A stretch of DNA of 64,000 bases, taken from Epibacterium sp. Ofav1-8 (GTDB taxonomy: Bacteria > Pseudomonadota > Alphaproteobacteria > Rhodobacterales > Rhodobacteraceae). Position numbers and translations under genes: made by a program. This document shows positions 52,906 through 61,877 of this stretch, one piece after another (position 1 is the first letter of the stretch; each line of letters begins with the position of its first letter). The notes below the pieces were generated by a model. That model saw only the letters and a list, made by a program, of their open reading frames with translations, was not told where the DNA came from and made no database searches. The DNA lies in assembly GCF_022348185.1 (NCBI RefSeq), contig NZ_JAKRFD010000009.1, positions 124,001-188,000 on the forward strand, written 5' to 3'.

Positions 52906-55900
52906 ATGCCCGCGACAGACCATTCCGACGCCCCCCAGAGCAACGATCCGGAGTCCTCGGACGTCACGATTCCGCACGGGTTTGACCCCGAAGATCTGGA
53001 TCCCTGGGATCCCGACTTCATTCCCGAGGAGGAAGAAGAGGAAGAAGACGAGGAGGATGAGGACGGCGGCGGCCTGATCGAAAACGTCCTTGTCGGTCTG
53101 GGCCTTGGCGCGCAGGGCAACGGCAATGCCTATGGCGTGGGCAACGGGACTGGAAACGGCAACGGGCTGTATAAATTGCTGCTTGGTGGCGACACCGACG
53201 ACAATCTGACCGGCTCTGGTGACGCGGATGCCGTGCTGGGCGGGCGCGGCCATGACAGCGTCGATGGCGGCGATGGCAACGATACGCTGATGGGGGACAC
53301 GGACGGCAACACCGGCCAGGATGCCACCCCGCTGGTGCTGAACATCGACAACCTGGTCAGCCAGACCTACAGCGGCAATCATGCGGTGGCCGGGGATTCC
53401 GCAGTCTATCGCGATGTCGCCTTTCTCGACGACGGCACCTCGGTCTGGGGCCGCCTTGTGCTGGTCAGCTCTTCCGACCCCTATATGAGCATCGACCTCT
53501 CCGGGGACCGGGGCGCAGAAATCCTGATGGACGGGTACGGCACCGGCGACACCGCCGAATTCCGGCTGGAGTTCTTTGACCCCACCACCGGCGAGGCGCT
53601 CGAGCTGAACTCCACCGCCACCTTCAACGATCTCGACCAGAACTATGACGCCTGGGACGTCGAAGCGGTGACGCTGGACGCGGATGATTTCAACGCCTTT
53701 GGCACCTCCTCCGACAGCTCGCTGAACGTGACCCAGGATGGCAGCACCGTGCGCGCCGCCGGCACCGAAGCCAATAATCCCGATGACGAGGACGCCTGGT
53801 TCTCGGCCGAATTCGACGGGCGCAGCTCGATCAATTTCACGCTGGAGGCCCGCAACACGCCCTCCGGTTTCACGCTCTCGGGCGATCTGATCGAAGATGC
53901 GGTCTACACGCCGATCGACGCGGGCAACGACACCCTGCTGGGCGGTCTCGGCTCCGATCTGATCTTTGGCGAAGGCGGCAACGACCTGCTGGACGGCGGC
54001 GAAGGCGACGACAGCATCGATGGCGGCGAGGGGGACGACATCCTGACCGGCGGTCTCGGCGCCGACACGCTGATCGGCGGGCTCGGCGGCGACACCATGT
54101 CCGGCGGCGATGGCGATGACCTCATCGACGGCGGCGAAGGCGATGACAGCCTGTCGACCGGCCTCGGCAACGACACGCTTCTGGGCGGCGAAGGCAATGA
54201 CACGCTGCACAACTCCGCCGGCGATGACAGCCTCGTGGGCGGTGTCGGCGACGACAGCATCGTGGCCACCGAAGGCAATGACACGCTGGAGGGCGACGAG
54301 GGCAACGACACCATGTATGCCGGCGTCGACGACGACAGCATGGACGGCGGCGACGGCGATGACAGCATGTTCGGCGAGGACGGACATGACGAGATGTATG
54401 GCGGCATCGGCGCCGACTACATGGAAGGCGGCAGCGGCAATGACACCATCGACGGGGGCGATGATGGCGATACCATTTCCGGCGGCGACGGCGACGACCT
54501 CATCTATGGCGGCGGCGGCAATGACAGCCTGACCACCGGCATCGGCAATGATACCCTCTTCGGCGGCGATGGCGACGACACCCTGCGCAACTCTTCCGGC
54601 GATGACAGCCTTGTCGGCGGCACCGGCAACGACAGCATCGTCGCCACCGACGGCAATGACACGCTGGAGGGCGGCACCGGCAACGATACCATGTACGGCG
54701 GCAATGACGACGACCTTCTGGTCGGCGGCAGCGGCGCGGACGAGATGTATGGTGAGGCGGATGCCGACACTTTCCGGATCGAGGACAACTTCGGCAATGA
54801 CACCGTCGTGGGGGGCGAGGCCGGCAATGACCTCGACGTGGTCGATCTCTCCTACATGACCGGCCCGGTCACGGTGACCTATACCGGAGACGAATCCGGC
54901 TTTATCACCGACGGGACCGATACCATCCAGTTCTCCGAGATCGAGCAGCTGGTGCTGACGGATCAGGACGACGTGGTCGACGCCCGCAATGACAGCGTCG
55001 GGGTCGACATCGACGCGGGCGACGGCAATGACACGCTGCAAGGCGGCCAGGGCGATGACCGCTTTACCGGCGGGCTGGGCGATGACGAGATCGCCCTGAC
55101 GGCGTCAGGCGGCACCGATACCATCACCGATTTCGACCTCAACGACGATGACACCGACGGGTTCTACAACGACCAGCTCGATGTGTCGGAGCTGACCGGC
55201 GGCTCCGGGGCTGATGGCGCGGTGCAGACCATCGACGTGACCACCTCGGATGACGGGTTCGGCAATGCGCTGCTGACCTTCCCCGACGGTGAGCAACTGG
55301 TGCTGGAAGGGGTGGACCCGAGCCAGATGACCACCCATGCGCAGCTGTTTGCCGCCGGCATCCCCTGCTACACGCCGGGGGCGCTGATCCAGACGGCACA
55401 TGGGGTCAAACCCGTGGAACAGATCCGCGTCGGGGACCTGATACAGACCGCGGACAACGGCCTTCAGCCCGTTGTCTGGACCGGGCGGCGCCTGTTGTCG
55501 CGCATGGATCTGCTGCGCCAGCCGCATCTGCGCCCCGTCCTGCTGCGCCCGGGCGGGCTGGTCGGCACGCAACGCCCGCTGCGGGTCTCGCCCCAGCATC
55601 GCTTCGTGCTGCCCGCAGCCGCCCAAGCGGCCCCCCCGGAGGCCTTTGCCCGTGCCCGCCTGTTGCAGGACATGGATCCGGATCACGTGCAGGTCGACAA
55701 CAGCTTGCGGCCCACCTGCTACATCCACCTGCTGACCGAAGATCACCAGGTCATCTTTGCCGACGGATGCGCCAGCGAAACCTTCTGGCCCGGCCCCGAG
55801 GCCCTGCGCAGCCTGTCTTCGCAGGATCGCCGAGAGCTCTTCGACCTGTTTCCGGAGCTGCTGCCCGCCCTTGCCAGCCGCGGTGCCCCCGGGCGCAAAA

Positions 55901-56004
55901 TCGTCGCGCAGGGGTATGGTGACCTGGCCCGCACGGACCTGCGGCGCAAGGATGTAAAACACCGCTTCCCGCTGCCCGCGGATCACGCCCGCCGCAGCGC
56001 CTGA
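52906..56004 (+). CDS. RTX calcium-binding repeat protein with C-terminal Hint domain
   Basis: About 1032 residues from ATG 52906 (TTG 52873 is an in-frame alternative; neither has a strong Shine-Dalgarno). An acidic N-terminus with a run of Glu/Asp is followed by a Gly/Asn-rich segment and a first RTX block (~92-130). An unrecognised beta-rich insert (~135-340) precedes a long second RTX block (GGxGxDxxx nonapeptides, ~343-630, with a terminal RTX/beta segment to ~810). A Hint_2 domain begins at Cys821 (CYTPGALIQTAHG ... VGDLIQTADNG) and ends with HQVIFADGCASETF near residue 950, followed by a ~75-residue tail. No N-terminal signal peptide. RTX proteins of this form in Rhodobacterales are surface or secreted, often type I exported; the Hint domain may self-process. 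Adhesin or matrix role is inference. Confidence 0.88.
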   Translation: MPATDHSDAPQSNDPESSDVTIPHGFDPEDLDPWDPDFIPEEEEEEEDEEDEDGGGLIENVLVGLGLGAQGNGNAYGVGNGTGNGNGLYKLLLGGDTDDNLTGSGDADAVLGGRGHDSVDGGDGNDTLMGDTDGNTGQDATPLVLNIDNLVSQTYSGNHAVAGDSAVYRDVAFLDDGTSVWGRLVLVSSSDPYMSIDLSGDRGAEILMDGYGTGDTAEFRLEFFDPTTGEALELNSTATFNDLDQNYDAWDVEAVTLDADDFNAFGTSSDSSLNVTQDGSTVRAAGTEANNPDDEDAWFSAEFDGRSSINFTLEARNTPSGFTLSGDLIEDAVYTPIDAGNDTLLGGLGSDLIFGEGGNDLLDGGEGDDSIDGGEGDDILTGGLGADTLIGGLGGDTMSGGDGDDLIDGGEGDDSLSTGLGNDTLLGGEGNDTLHNSAGDDSLVGGVGDDSIVATEGNDTLEGDEGNDTMYAGVDDDSMDGGDGDDSMFGEDGHDEMYGGIGADYMEGGSGNDTIDGGDDGDTISGGDGDDLIYGGGGNDSLTTGIGNDTLFGGDGDDTLRNSSGDDSLVGGTGNDSIVATDGNDTLEGGTGNDTMYGGNDDDLLVGGSGADEMYGEADADTFRIEDNFGNDTVVGGEAGNDLDVVDLSYMTGPVTVTYTGDESGFITDGTDTIQFSEIEQLVLTDQDDVVDARNDSVGVDIDAGDGNDTLQGGQGDDRFTGGLGDDEIALTASGGTDTITDFDLNDDDTDGFYNDQLDVSELTGGSGADGAVQTIDVTTSDDGFGNALLTFPDGEQLVLEGVDPSQMTTHAQLFAAGIPCYTPGALIQTAHGVKPVEQIRVGDLIQTADNGLQPVVWTGRRLLSRMDLLRQPHLRPVLLRPGGLVGTQRPLRVSPQHRFVLPAAAQAAPPEAFARARLLQDMDPDHVQVDNSLRPTCYIHLLTEDHQVIFADGCASETFWPGPEALRSLSSQDRRELFDLFPELLPALASRGAPGRKIVAQGYGDLARTDLRRKDVKHRFPLPADHARRSA
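54106..54738 (+). repeat. Duplicated ~255-bp block within the RTX region (offset 378 bp)
   Basis: 54106-54360 and 54484-54738 encode nearly the same ~85 residues: a shared order of DGDDLI, a TG(L/I)GNDTL unit, GNDTL-H/R-NS, GDDSLVGG, DSIVAT and NDTMY. Spacing is exactly 378 bases (126 codons). It includes two unusual non-RTX units (the NS(A/S)GDDS and SIVAT elements) conserved in both copies. Confidence 0.8.
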
Positions 56005-56015
56005 CCCGAGCGCCC

Positions 56016-56282
56016 TCAGAAGGGATGCGCCAGATCGTAGACCTCGCCATATCGCGCCAGATCCGCCGCGATCTCGGCGGCATCCGGTGACGTCCAGTTT
56101 GCGCCGTCAATCATCCCTTCGCGGACCAGATCCGCGCGCAGCCCCTCGAAGTCCAGCTCCGACAGGGCCCAGGGGATTACGTTCGGCGCATCCAGGCGGC
56201 AATACATGCGCGTGACCTGCGACGTGCCGCGCAGCCGCGCGCCGCTAAAGCTCCTGAGCTGGTTTTCAAACACCGGATGCAT
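56016..56282 (-). CDS. Hypothetical protein (88 residues) at the 3' end of the imuAB-dnaE2 operon
   Basis: Starts at ATG 56282, only 7 bases after the dnaE2 stop on the same strand. Its frame is open further upstream inside dnaE2, but the downstream start is the sensible one. The protein (MHPVFENQLRSFSGARLRG ... DLAHPF) has a basic N-terminal third and an acidic, helical C-terminal half with three Trp/Tyr-containing segments, and no signal peptide or membrane helix. I do not recognise a family. Operon position suggests a link to translesion mutagenesis; an unrelated passenger gene is possible. Converges on the RTX gene, 11 bases away. Confidence 0.65.
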   Translation of the reverse strand: MHPVFENQLRSFSGARLRGTSQVTRMYCRLDAPNVIPWALSELDFEGLRADLVREGMIDGANWTSPDAAEIAADLARYGEVYDLAHPF

Positions 56283-56289
56283 GGTCCCG

Positions 56290-59200
56290 CTAGTGGAAAT
56301 CCCGGCTTGGAAAGAGCTTCTTGGCCTGATCGCGCGGATGCATGGCGCGGGCGGGATAGCGGGACTGCTTGGGCGTGTCATCGGCCCGGGGGCCCTCGGT
56401 GCTGAGGGCCTCCGGCATGGGATGCCCCAGATCATAGAGCTTGTGGGACAGGTCGCGAATATCCTGCGCGATCACATGCACGACAATGCCTTCGCGTTGC
56501 ACCGTCCCGCGCACCTGCAACAGCCGCCCGCCCATGACAATACGCCGGAACTGCTCATAGACCTTGGGCCAGACCACCACATTGCTGACCCCTGTTTCAT
56601 CCTCAAGCGTCAGGAAGATCACCCCCGATGCGGTGCCGGGGCGCTGGCGGGTGATGACCAGCCCGCACACCGTGCACTGTCCCAGAGGCCGGTCCACAAG
56701 CGCATTATGCGGGGTGAGGCCGGTCATGCCGGGCCGCAACAGCTCCATCGGATGGGCGCGCAGCGACAGGCGGGTGGAGACATAATCCTCGACCACCTCT
56801 TCGCCCAGATGCATGCTGGGCAGGGCGACGGACGGTTCCCGGACCACCTCCCCGTCGATCGGGTCGTCAAACAGCGGCAAGGGGGTCTTGCTGCGGATCG
56901 CCTTGACCTGCCACAGCGCATCGCGGCGGGTCAGGTCCATGCTGCAAAACGCATCCGCTTCGGCCAGCCGCGTCAGCACATCCGGGCGCAGCCCCGCCCG
57001 CAGCCACAGGGCCTCCGGCGTGGTATAGCCATTGCCGCGTGCCGCCACGATCCAATCCGCCTCTTCCTGCTTGAAGCCCTTGATCTGGCGAAATCCCAGC
57101 CGCAGGGCCAGGGCGCCATCGGGGCGGCGTTCCAGCGTGTTGTCCCATGCGGAGTGGTTCACACAGATCGGGCGGATCTCCACGCCATGCTCGCGGGCGT
57201 CCCGCACGATCTGGGCCGGGGCATAAAACCCCATGGGCTGGGAGTTCAGCAGGGCACAGGCAAAGATGGCGGGATGATGACATTTCAGCCAGGCCGACAC
57301 ATAGGCCAGCATGGCAAAGGCCGCCGCATGGCTTTCGGGAAACCCGTAATCGGCGAAGCCCTCGATCTGACCAAAACAGCGTTCGGCCACCTCCTGGGGA
57401 TAGCCGTTTGCCAGCATGCCCGCGATGAACTTGTCCCGATACAGACCGATGGTGCCCATGCGCCGGAACGAGGCCAGCGACCGGCGCAGATAATCGGCCT
57501 CCTCGGCCGAGAACCCCGCGCCGACCACCGCGATCTGCAGCGCCTGCTCCTGAAAGAGCGGCACCCCCAGGGTGCGCCGCGTCACCTCCTCCAGCGCTGG
57601 CCCAAAGGGATCGGGCTGCTCCAGCCCGTTGCGCCGCCGGATGTAGGGCTGCACCATGTCGCCCTGAATGGGACCGGGGCGCACGATCGCCACCTCGATC
57701 ACCAGATCGTAGAATTTGCGGGGCTGCATCCGGGGCAGGAAATTCATCTGCGCCCGGCTTTCCACCTGAAAGACCCCCACCGCATCCGCCCGGCACAACA
57801 TGTCATACGTGGCCGGGTCCTCCTGCGGGACCGAGGCGATACTCTGTGTGACATGCTCGTGCTGCTGCATCAGGGCAAATGCCTTTTGAATGCAGCTGAG
57901 CATCCCCAGCCCCAGCACATCCACCTTGAGGATGCCCAGCGCGTCGATGTCATCCTTGTCCCAGCAGATCACCGTGCGATCTTCCATCGCCGCATTCTCG
58001 ATGGGCGCAAGCTCATCCAACCGCCCGCGCGTGATCACAAAGCCCCCCACATGCTGCGAGAGATGGCGGGGAAAGCCGATGATCTCGCCAATCAGCCGCA
58101 GGGTCTGCATCAGCCGGCGGTCCTGCGGATCAAGACCCAGCTCGCGGATGCGGTCCGGATCGACGCCGCCGTTGCTCATGCCCCAGATCTGACCGGACAG
58201 CCCGGCGGTGACATCCTGCGACAGGCCCATCACCTTGCCCACCTCGCGGATCGCCGCGCGGGTGCGGAAATGGATCACGGTGGCGCACAGCCCCGCCCGG
58301 TCCCGGCCATATTTCTCGTAGATCCACTGGATCACCTCTTCGCGCCGCTCGTGCTCGAAATCGACATCGATATCCGGCGGCTCCCCGCGATGCTTGGACA
58401 CGAACCGTTCAAAGACCATGGCGATCATGTCGGGGCTGACATCGGTGATGCCCAGCAGGTAGCACAGAATGGAATTGGCCGCCGAGCCGCGCCCCTGACA
58501 CAGGATCCCGCGTGACCGGGCGAATTGCACGATGTCATGCACCGTCAGGAAATAGGCCGGAAAGTTCAGCTCCCGGACCACGGCCAGTTCCTTTTCCATC
58601 AACCGGATCGCCCGATCCGGCGCGCCCCCGGGATAGCGCCGCACCAGCCCGTCGCGCACCAGCCGCTCCAGGCGGGCGTGCGGGGTTTCGCCGTCGGCCT
58701 CTTCATGCGGATATTCATAAGACAGCTCCCCCAGATCAAAGCTGCACCGGGCCGCGATCTCCAGGCTGCGGCGCACCGCGCCCAGATGATTGCGAAACAG
58801 CCGCGCCATATCCGCCTCCCCCTTCAGGCGGCGCTCCCCGTTGGGCAGGGCGCGGGTGCCGATCTCGTCAATGGTGATATGTTCGCGCATGCAGGTCAGC
58901 ACATCGGCCAATTGCCGGCGGCTGGCCCGGTGCATCAGCACATCCCCCACCGCCACCATCGGCGCACAGGCCTTTTGCGCAACCGTGGAACAGGCAGCCA
59001 GATAGGCCTGGTCGCTGCCGTCATACCGGGGCGCGGCCCCCAGGAACACGTGATTGGGAAAATGCCGCCGCATGTGCTGAATATCCGGCACCGCGTCCTG
59101 CACCCGCTGCTGCGGCAAGGCGATCAGGATCATCCCCTTGCAGGCCGCATGCAGGTCCCGGGCATAGAGCTCGCAGTCTCCCTTGTCCGCACGGCGCTTG

Positions 59201-59661
59201 CCCAGGGTCAGCAACCGGGTCAGGCGCTCGTAGGCCGCCCGGTCCCGGGGCAGCGCAACCCAGTCCACCGCACTGTCGCGCAGGACCAGCCGGCACCCCA
59301 CGATCAGCTTTGGCAGCGGCGTTGCGGCCGCGGGCGCCGCCAGCGGGGCGGCCGGTCCCTTTTTCTGCCGGGAGGAGGGGTCGACACGGTGCTGGGAGCG
59401 GATTTCCACAGCGGTGCCGGCCTCCCGTTTCAGCTCTTTCAACGCGCTCCACGCCCGCACCACGCCGGCCAGGGAGTTCCGGTCCGTGATGGCAATCGCC
59501 GAGAGGCCCAGCTCGGCGGCGCGCAGGACCAGCTCTTCCGGGTGCGAGGCCCCGGTCAGAAAGGTGAAATTGCTGGTGGTACACAATTCGGCATAGCCCT
59601 GCCCCGGCATCAGCGCCGGGGTCGTGGGCGTCGTCGGCGGCGTGGGGTCGGTCTGGGTCAT
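56290..59661 (-). CDS. dnaE2: Error-prone DNA polymerase III alpha subunit DnaE2 (ImuC)
   Basis: 1123 residues from ATG 59661, which overlaps the imuB stop as ATGA and has AGGGAG upstream; an in-frame ATG at 59685 lies within imuB. An N-terminal PHP domain (TTSNFTFLTGASHPEELVLRAAELGLSAIAITDRNSLAG) is followed by a polymerase core with the catalytic acidic pattern PPDIDVDFEHERREEV, the QGRGSAANSILCYLLGITD segment, the fingers region (QEQALQIAVVGAGFSAEEADYLRR), and a C-terminal OB-fold (VFLTLEDETG-like VIFLTLEDETGVSNVVVW). DnaE2 does translesion synthesis in the SOS response together with ImuB. A normal full-length gene. Confidence 0.95.
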   Translation of the reverse strand: MTQTDPTPPTTPTTPALMPGQGYAELCTTSNFTFLTGASHPEELVLRAAELGLSAIAITDRNSLAGVVRAWSALKELKREAGTAVEIRSQHRVDPSSRQKKGPAAPLAAPAAATPLPKLIVGCRLVLRDSAVDWVALPRDRAAYERLTRLLTLGKRRADKGDCELYARDLHAACKGMILIALPQQRVQDAVPDIQHMRRHFPNHVFLGAAPRYDGSDQAYLAACSTVAQKACAPMVAVGDVLMHRASRRQLADVLTCMREHITIDEIGTRALPNGERRLKGEADMARLFRNHLGAVRRSLEIAARCSFDLGELSYEYPHEEADGETPHARLERLVRDGLVRRYPGGAPDRAIRLMEKELAVVRELNFPAYFLTVHDIVQFARSRGILCQGRGSAANSILCYLLGITDVSPDMIAMVFERFVSKHRGEPPDIDVDFEHERREEVIQWIYEKYGRDRAGLCATVIHFRTRAAIREVGKVMGLSQDVTAGLSGQIWGMSNGGVDPDRIRELGLDPQDRRLMQTLRLIGEIIGFPRHLSQHVGGFVITRGRLDELAPIENAAMEDRTVICWDKDDIDALGILKVDVLGLGMLSCIQKAFALMQQHEHVTQSIASVPQEDPATYDMLCRADAVGVFQVESRAQMNFLPRMQPRKFYDLVIEVAIVRPGPIQGDMVQPYIRRRNGLEQPDPFGPALEEVTRRTLGVPLFQEQALQIAVVGAGFSAEEADYLRRSLASFRRMGTIGLYRDKFIAGMLANGYPQEVAERCFGQIEGFADYGFPESHAAAFAMLAYVSAWLKCHHPAIFACALLNSQPMGFYAPAQIVRDAREHGVEIRPICVNHSAWDNTLERRPDGALALRLGFRQIKGFKQEEADWIVAARGNGYTTPEALWLRAGLRPDVLTRLAEADAFCSMDLTRRDALWQVKAIRSKTPLPLFDDPIDGEVVREPSVALPSMHLGEEVVEDYVSTRLSLRAHPMELLRPGMTGLTPHNALVDRPLGQCTVCGLVITRQRPGTASGVIFLTLEDETGVSNVVVWPKVYEQFRRIVMGGRLLQVRGTVQREGIVVHVIAQDIRDLSHKLYDLGHPMPEALSTEGPRADDTPKQSRYPARAMHPRDQAKKLFPSRDFH

Positions 59662-61124
59662 GCGAACTCTCCCTGTACAAACCATCCGGGGTTCTGCGGC
59701 GTGTAGAACAGCCAGAGCCGCCGCCCCTGCACGGTCTCCACCTGCCAGTAGTCGCGCAGGCCCGACCGCCAGTTGTCATCCTCCAGCCACCATTCCGGGG
59801 CGATGCGTTCGGGTCCCGTGGCACGCCCCGTGGTCAGCGACATCCGCCGCCAGCGAAAACGGGCGGGCGGCTCCGGCCCCTGCCCTGCGATGGGTTCGGG
59901 GGGAAACAGGCACAGCGGGCGCGGGGTGAGCCGGGACCAGCCCCCCGCCGGCTCCGAATAGGCGGCCGGCGCCACGATAAAGCTGCGCTCCGGGATATGG
60001 CTGTCGGCAGGCAGGAACCGTTGAATATTCTCCAACCCGATCCGGGTGCCGATGCGGGTGACAAGATCCTCCAGCTGCCCTGCCTGCCCGGAGCCGACAT
60101 GGGTGACCTGCTCGGCCGGCAGCGCTTCGACCTGCGTCGCCTCCAGCCGCAGCTGATCGATGCCAAAGCCCGCATCCACCTCCGCCAGCCCGCGTTCGAA
60201 CAGGGGCAGGATGCGCTGCGCGTCACGCAGCGGGCGGGCCAGGCGCAGTTCCACCTGCTGGTGATCCTGATCGACCCGGCGCAACGTGACACAAAGCTTG
60301 CGCGCCCCCGCCTGCTGCGCCTTCAGCTTGGCACAAAGCTGGGTCAGCAGCCGCTGCACCCCGGCCCGCACATCATCGACAAGGCCGATGGGCTCCGGCA
60401 AGGTCAGGCGCACGCCGTAGTGGGGCGGATCCGCCAGCGGCGTGATCTCTTCGGGCTGCTGCCCCAGCGCCTGATCCAGCCGCATCAGCACCTCGGGCCC
60501 GAACCGCCGGGTCAGCGGCGCGCGCGGCGCATCGGCAAGATCGCCGATCGTGCGCAGCCCCAGCCGCGCCAGCGCCGTTGCGGTGCCCGCATCCAGCCGC
60601 AGGGCCGCCACCGGCAGGGCCCGCAGCGCCGGCAGCATCTCTCCGGGGGCGGCGATCCCCTCGTCGTGATGCGCCAGCGCCCAGGCCGCGCCGCGCGTAT
60701 CCGCCACCCCCGCCCGCACCGTCAGCCCCGCCCGCAGCAACCGTGCGCGCATATCCCGCAGCATCTGCGCCTCGCCCCCCAAAAGATGCGCAGAACCGCT
60801 GACATCCAGCACCAGACCGTCCTGGCCCTCCAGCCCGACCCAGGGGCAATACCGCTTGGCCCAGCGGCACAGCGCATGCAGGAATCGCTGATCCTCCGGC
60901 GGGACCGCGACGGCGGTTTTCAGATCCGGGCAAAAGGCCCGGGCATCGGAATGGGACATGCCCCGATGCAACCCCTGCGCCTCCGCCACCGCATTCAGGC
61001 AATAGAGGCGATTGGCATTGCTTTGTTTGAGGGTGAGGGCAAAGGGGCCCTCAAACGAACAGCCCCGCAGAACCCGGTCACTCGCCAGCCGGGGAAACCA
61101 TAATGAAACGACGCGACGCTGCAT
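59658..61124 (-). CDS. imuB: ImuB, inactive Y-family polymerase homologue
   Basis: About 488 residues from ATG 61124 (an in-frame ATG also at 61145); either start overlaps the end of imuA. The N-terminus RRVVSLWFPRLASDRVLRG lacks the Y-family DxD-type acidic residue, and the SIDE motif position reads LVLDVSGSAHLLGG, so it is not expected to polymerise. Little-finger-like and C-terminal regions follow (LCVTLRRVDQDHQQVELRLARP; RDYWQVETVQGRRLWLFY). ImuB acts as a hub linking DnaE2, ImuA and the beta clamp. The typical cassette order imuA-imuB-dnaE2 supports the call. Confidence 0.93.
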   Translation of the reverse strand: MQRRVVSLWFPRLASDRVLRGCSFEGPFALTLKQSNANRLYCLNAVAEAQGLHRGMSHSDARAFCPDLKTAVAVPPEDQRFLHALCRWAKRYCPWVGLEGQDGLVLDVSGSAHLLGGEAQMLRDMRARLLRAGLTVRAGVADTRGAAWALAHHDEGIAAPGEMLPALRALPVAALRLDAGTATALARLGLRTIGDLADAPRAPLTRRFGPEVLMRLDQALGQQPEEITPLADPPHYGVRLTLPEPIGLVDDVRAGVQRLLTQLCAKLKAQQAGARKLCVTLRRVDQDHQQVELRLARPLRDAQRILPLFERGLAEVDAGFGIDQLRLEATQVEALPAEQVTHVGSGQAGQLEDLVTRIGTRIGLENIQRFLPADSHIPERSFIVAPAAYSEPAGGWSRLTPRPLCLFPPEPIAGQGPEPPARFRWRRMSLTTGRATGPERIAPEWWLEDDNWRSGLRDYWQVETVQGRRLWLFYTPQNPGWFVQGEFA

Positions 61125-61632
61125 CCCATCGAACATGCCAGACACCTAATGTTCCCGATTTGTTCTTGATAATCTCCCATCGTTGCAGAGTCGAGTCCCC
61201 GGGATCGAACACCGGGGTGCAGCGCCAGCGGGTTTCGGCGGCATTGCTGCCCATCCCCTCCGGGATCAGGGCCAGCCCGGTGGCGCGCCCATCCCGCGCC
61301 GCAAGCTGCAACCGCCGCCCTTCGGTCAGCCCCAGGGGTTTGTTCAACCTCATCACGACCAGCGAGACCGCCCCTGCACGCAACGCCTCTTCGGCGACGG
61401 CCAGGGTCTGCAGCTGGTCCTTGGTGCGGCAGACCGTCAGGTCCTCGGGCGCGATGAAATCGGCAAAGCCATTGGGGTTGATCTCGGTCGAGTCCCATCC
61501 GCCGCGCACCCACATGCAATGCCCGCCCAGCCGCGCCGCAAGCGCAAAGGCAAAGGTATAGGCCCCCGGGCCGCAGACCTCATGCGTGCGGGTTTTGGCA
61601 GGCGGAAAGACACGGGGATCAAGATCACTCAT
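61078..61632 (-). CDS. imuA: ImuA, RecA-like component of the mutasome
   Basis: 184 residues from ATG 61632. RecA-like core fold without a clear Walker A: AYTFAFALAARLGGHCMWVRGGWDSTEINPNGFADFIAPEDLTVCRTKDQLQTLAVAEEALRAG, VSLVVMRLNKPLGLTEGRRLQLAAR. ImuA homologues are required with ImuB for DnaE2-dependent mutagenesis. First gene of the operon; it overlaps imuB by ~47 bases. No canonical alphaproteobacterial LexA box was found in the ~245 bases upstream. Confidence 0.88.
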   Translation of the reverse strand: MSDLDPRVFPPAKTRTHEVCGPGAYTFAFALAARLGGHCMWVRGGWDSTEINPNGFADFIAPEDLTVCRTKDQLQTLAVAEEALRAGAVSLVVMRLNKPLGLTEGRRLQLAARDGRATGLALIPEGMGSNAAETRWRCTPVFDPGDSTLQRWEIIKNKSGTLGVWHVRWDAASRRFIMVSPAGE

Positions 61633-61877
61633 ACGCCAGATTTAGCATTCGAAGGCCGATTTGAAAATCCTGCTATCACCGGACGGACCGTCCCCCCCGA
61701 CCTCGCGCGGGCCGCTGACAGGCACATCCCCGCGCAGCAATCAATCCGGAGCGCAAAGATGGCGCCTCGGAATATACCCTTATTTTTCAAGGTGTTGATA
61801 GCGGCGCCCGTGACCGGATCAGCACTACGCCTCCGCGTGTCCGCCGGTATCGGTCCCGCGACCCAAGGCCGCGCGCT

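Noticed and set aside
52885-55041. Long antisense open frame opposite the RTX protein
   Set aside because: It is a by-product of GC-rich repetitive codons; its translation is a low-complexity Val/Ala/Ile pattern mirroring the RTX repeats.
56206-58515. 769-codon open frame opposite dnaE2
   Set aside because: dnaE2 is unmistakable on the minus strand; the antisense translation has no domain.
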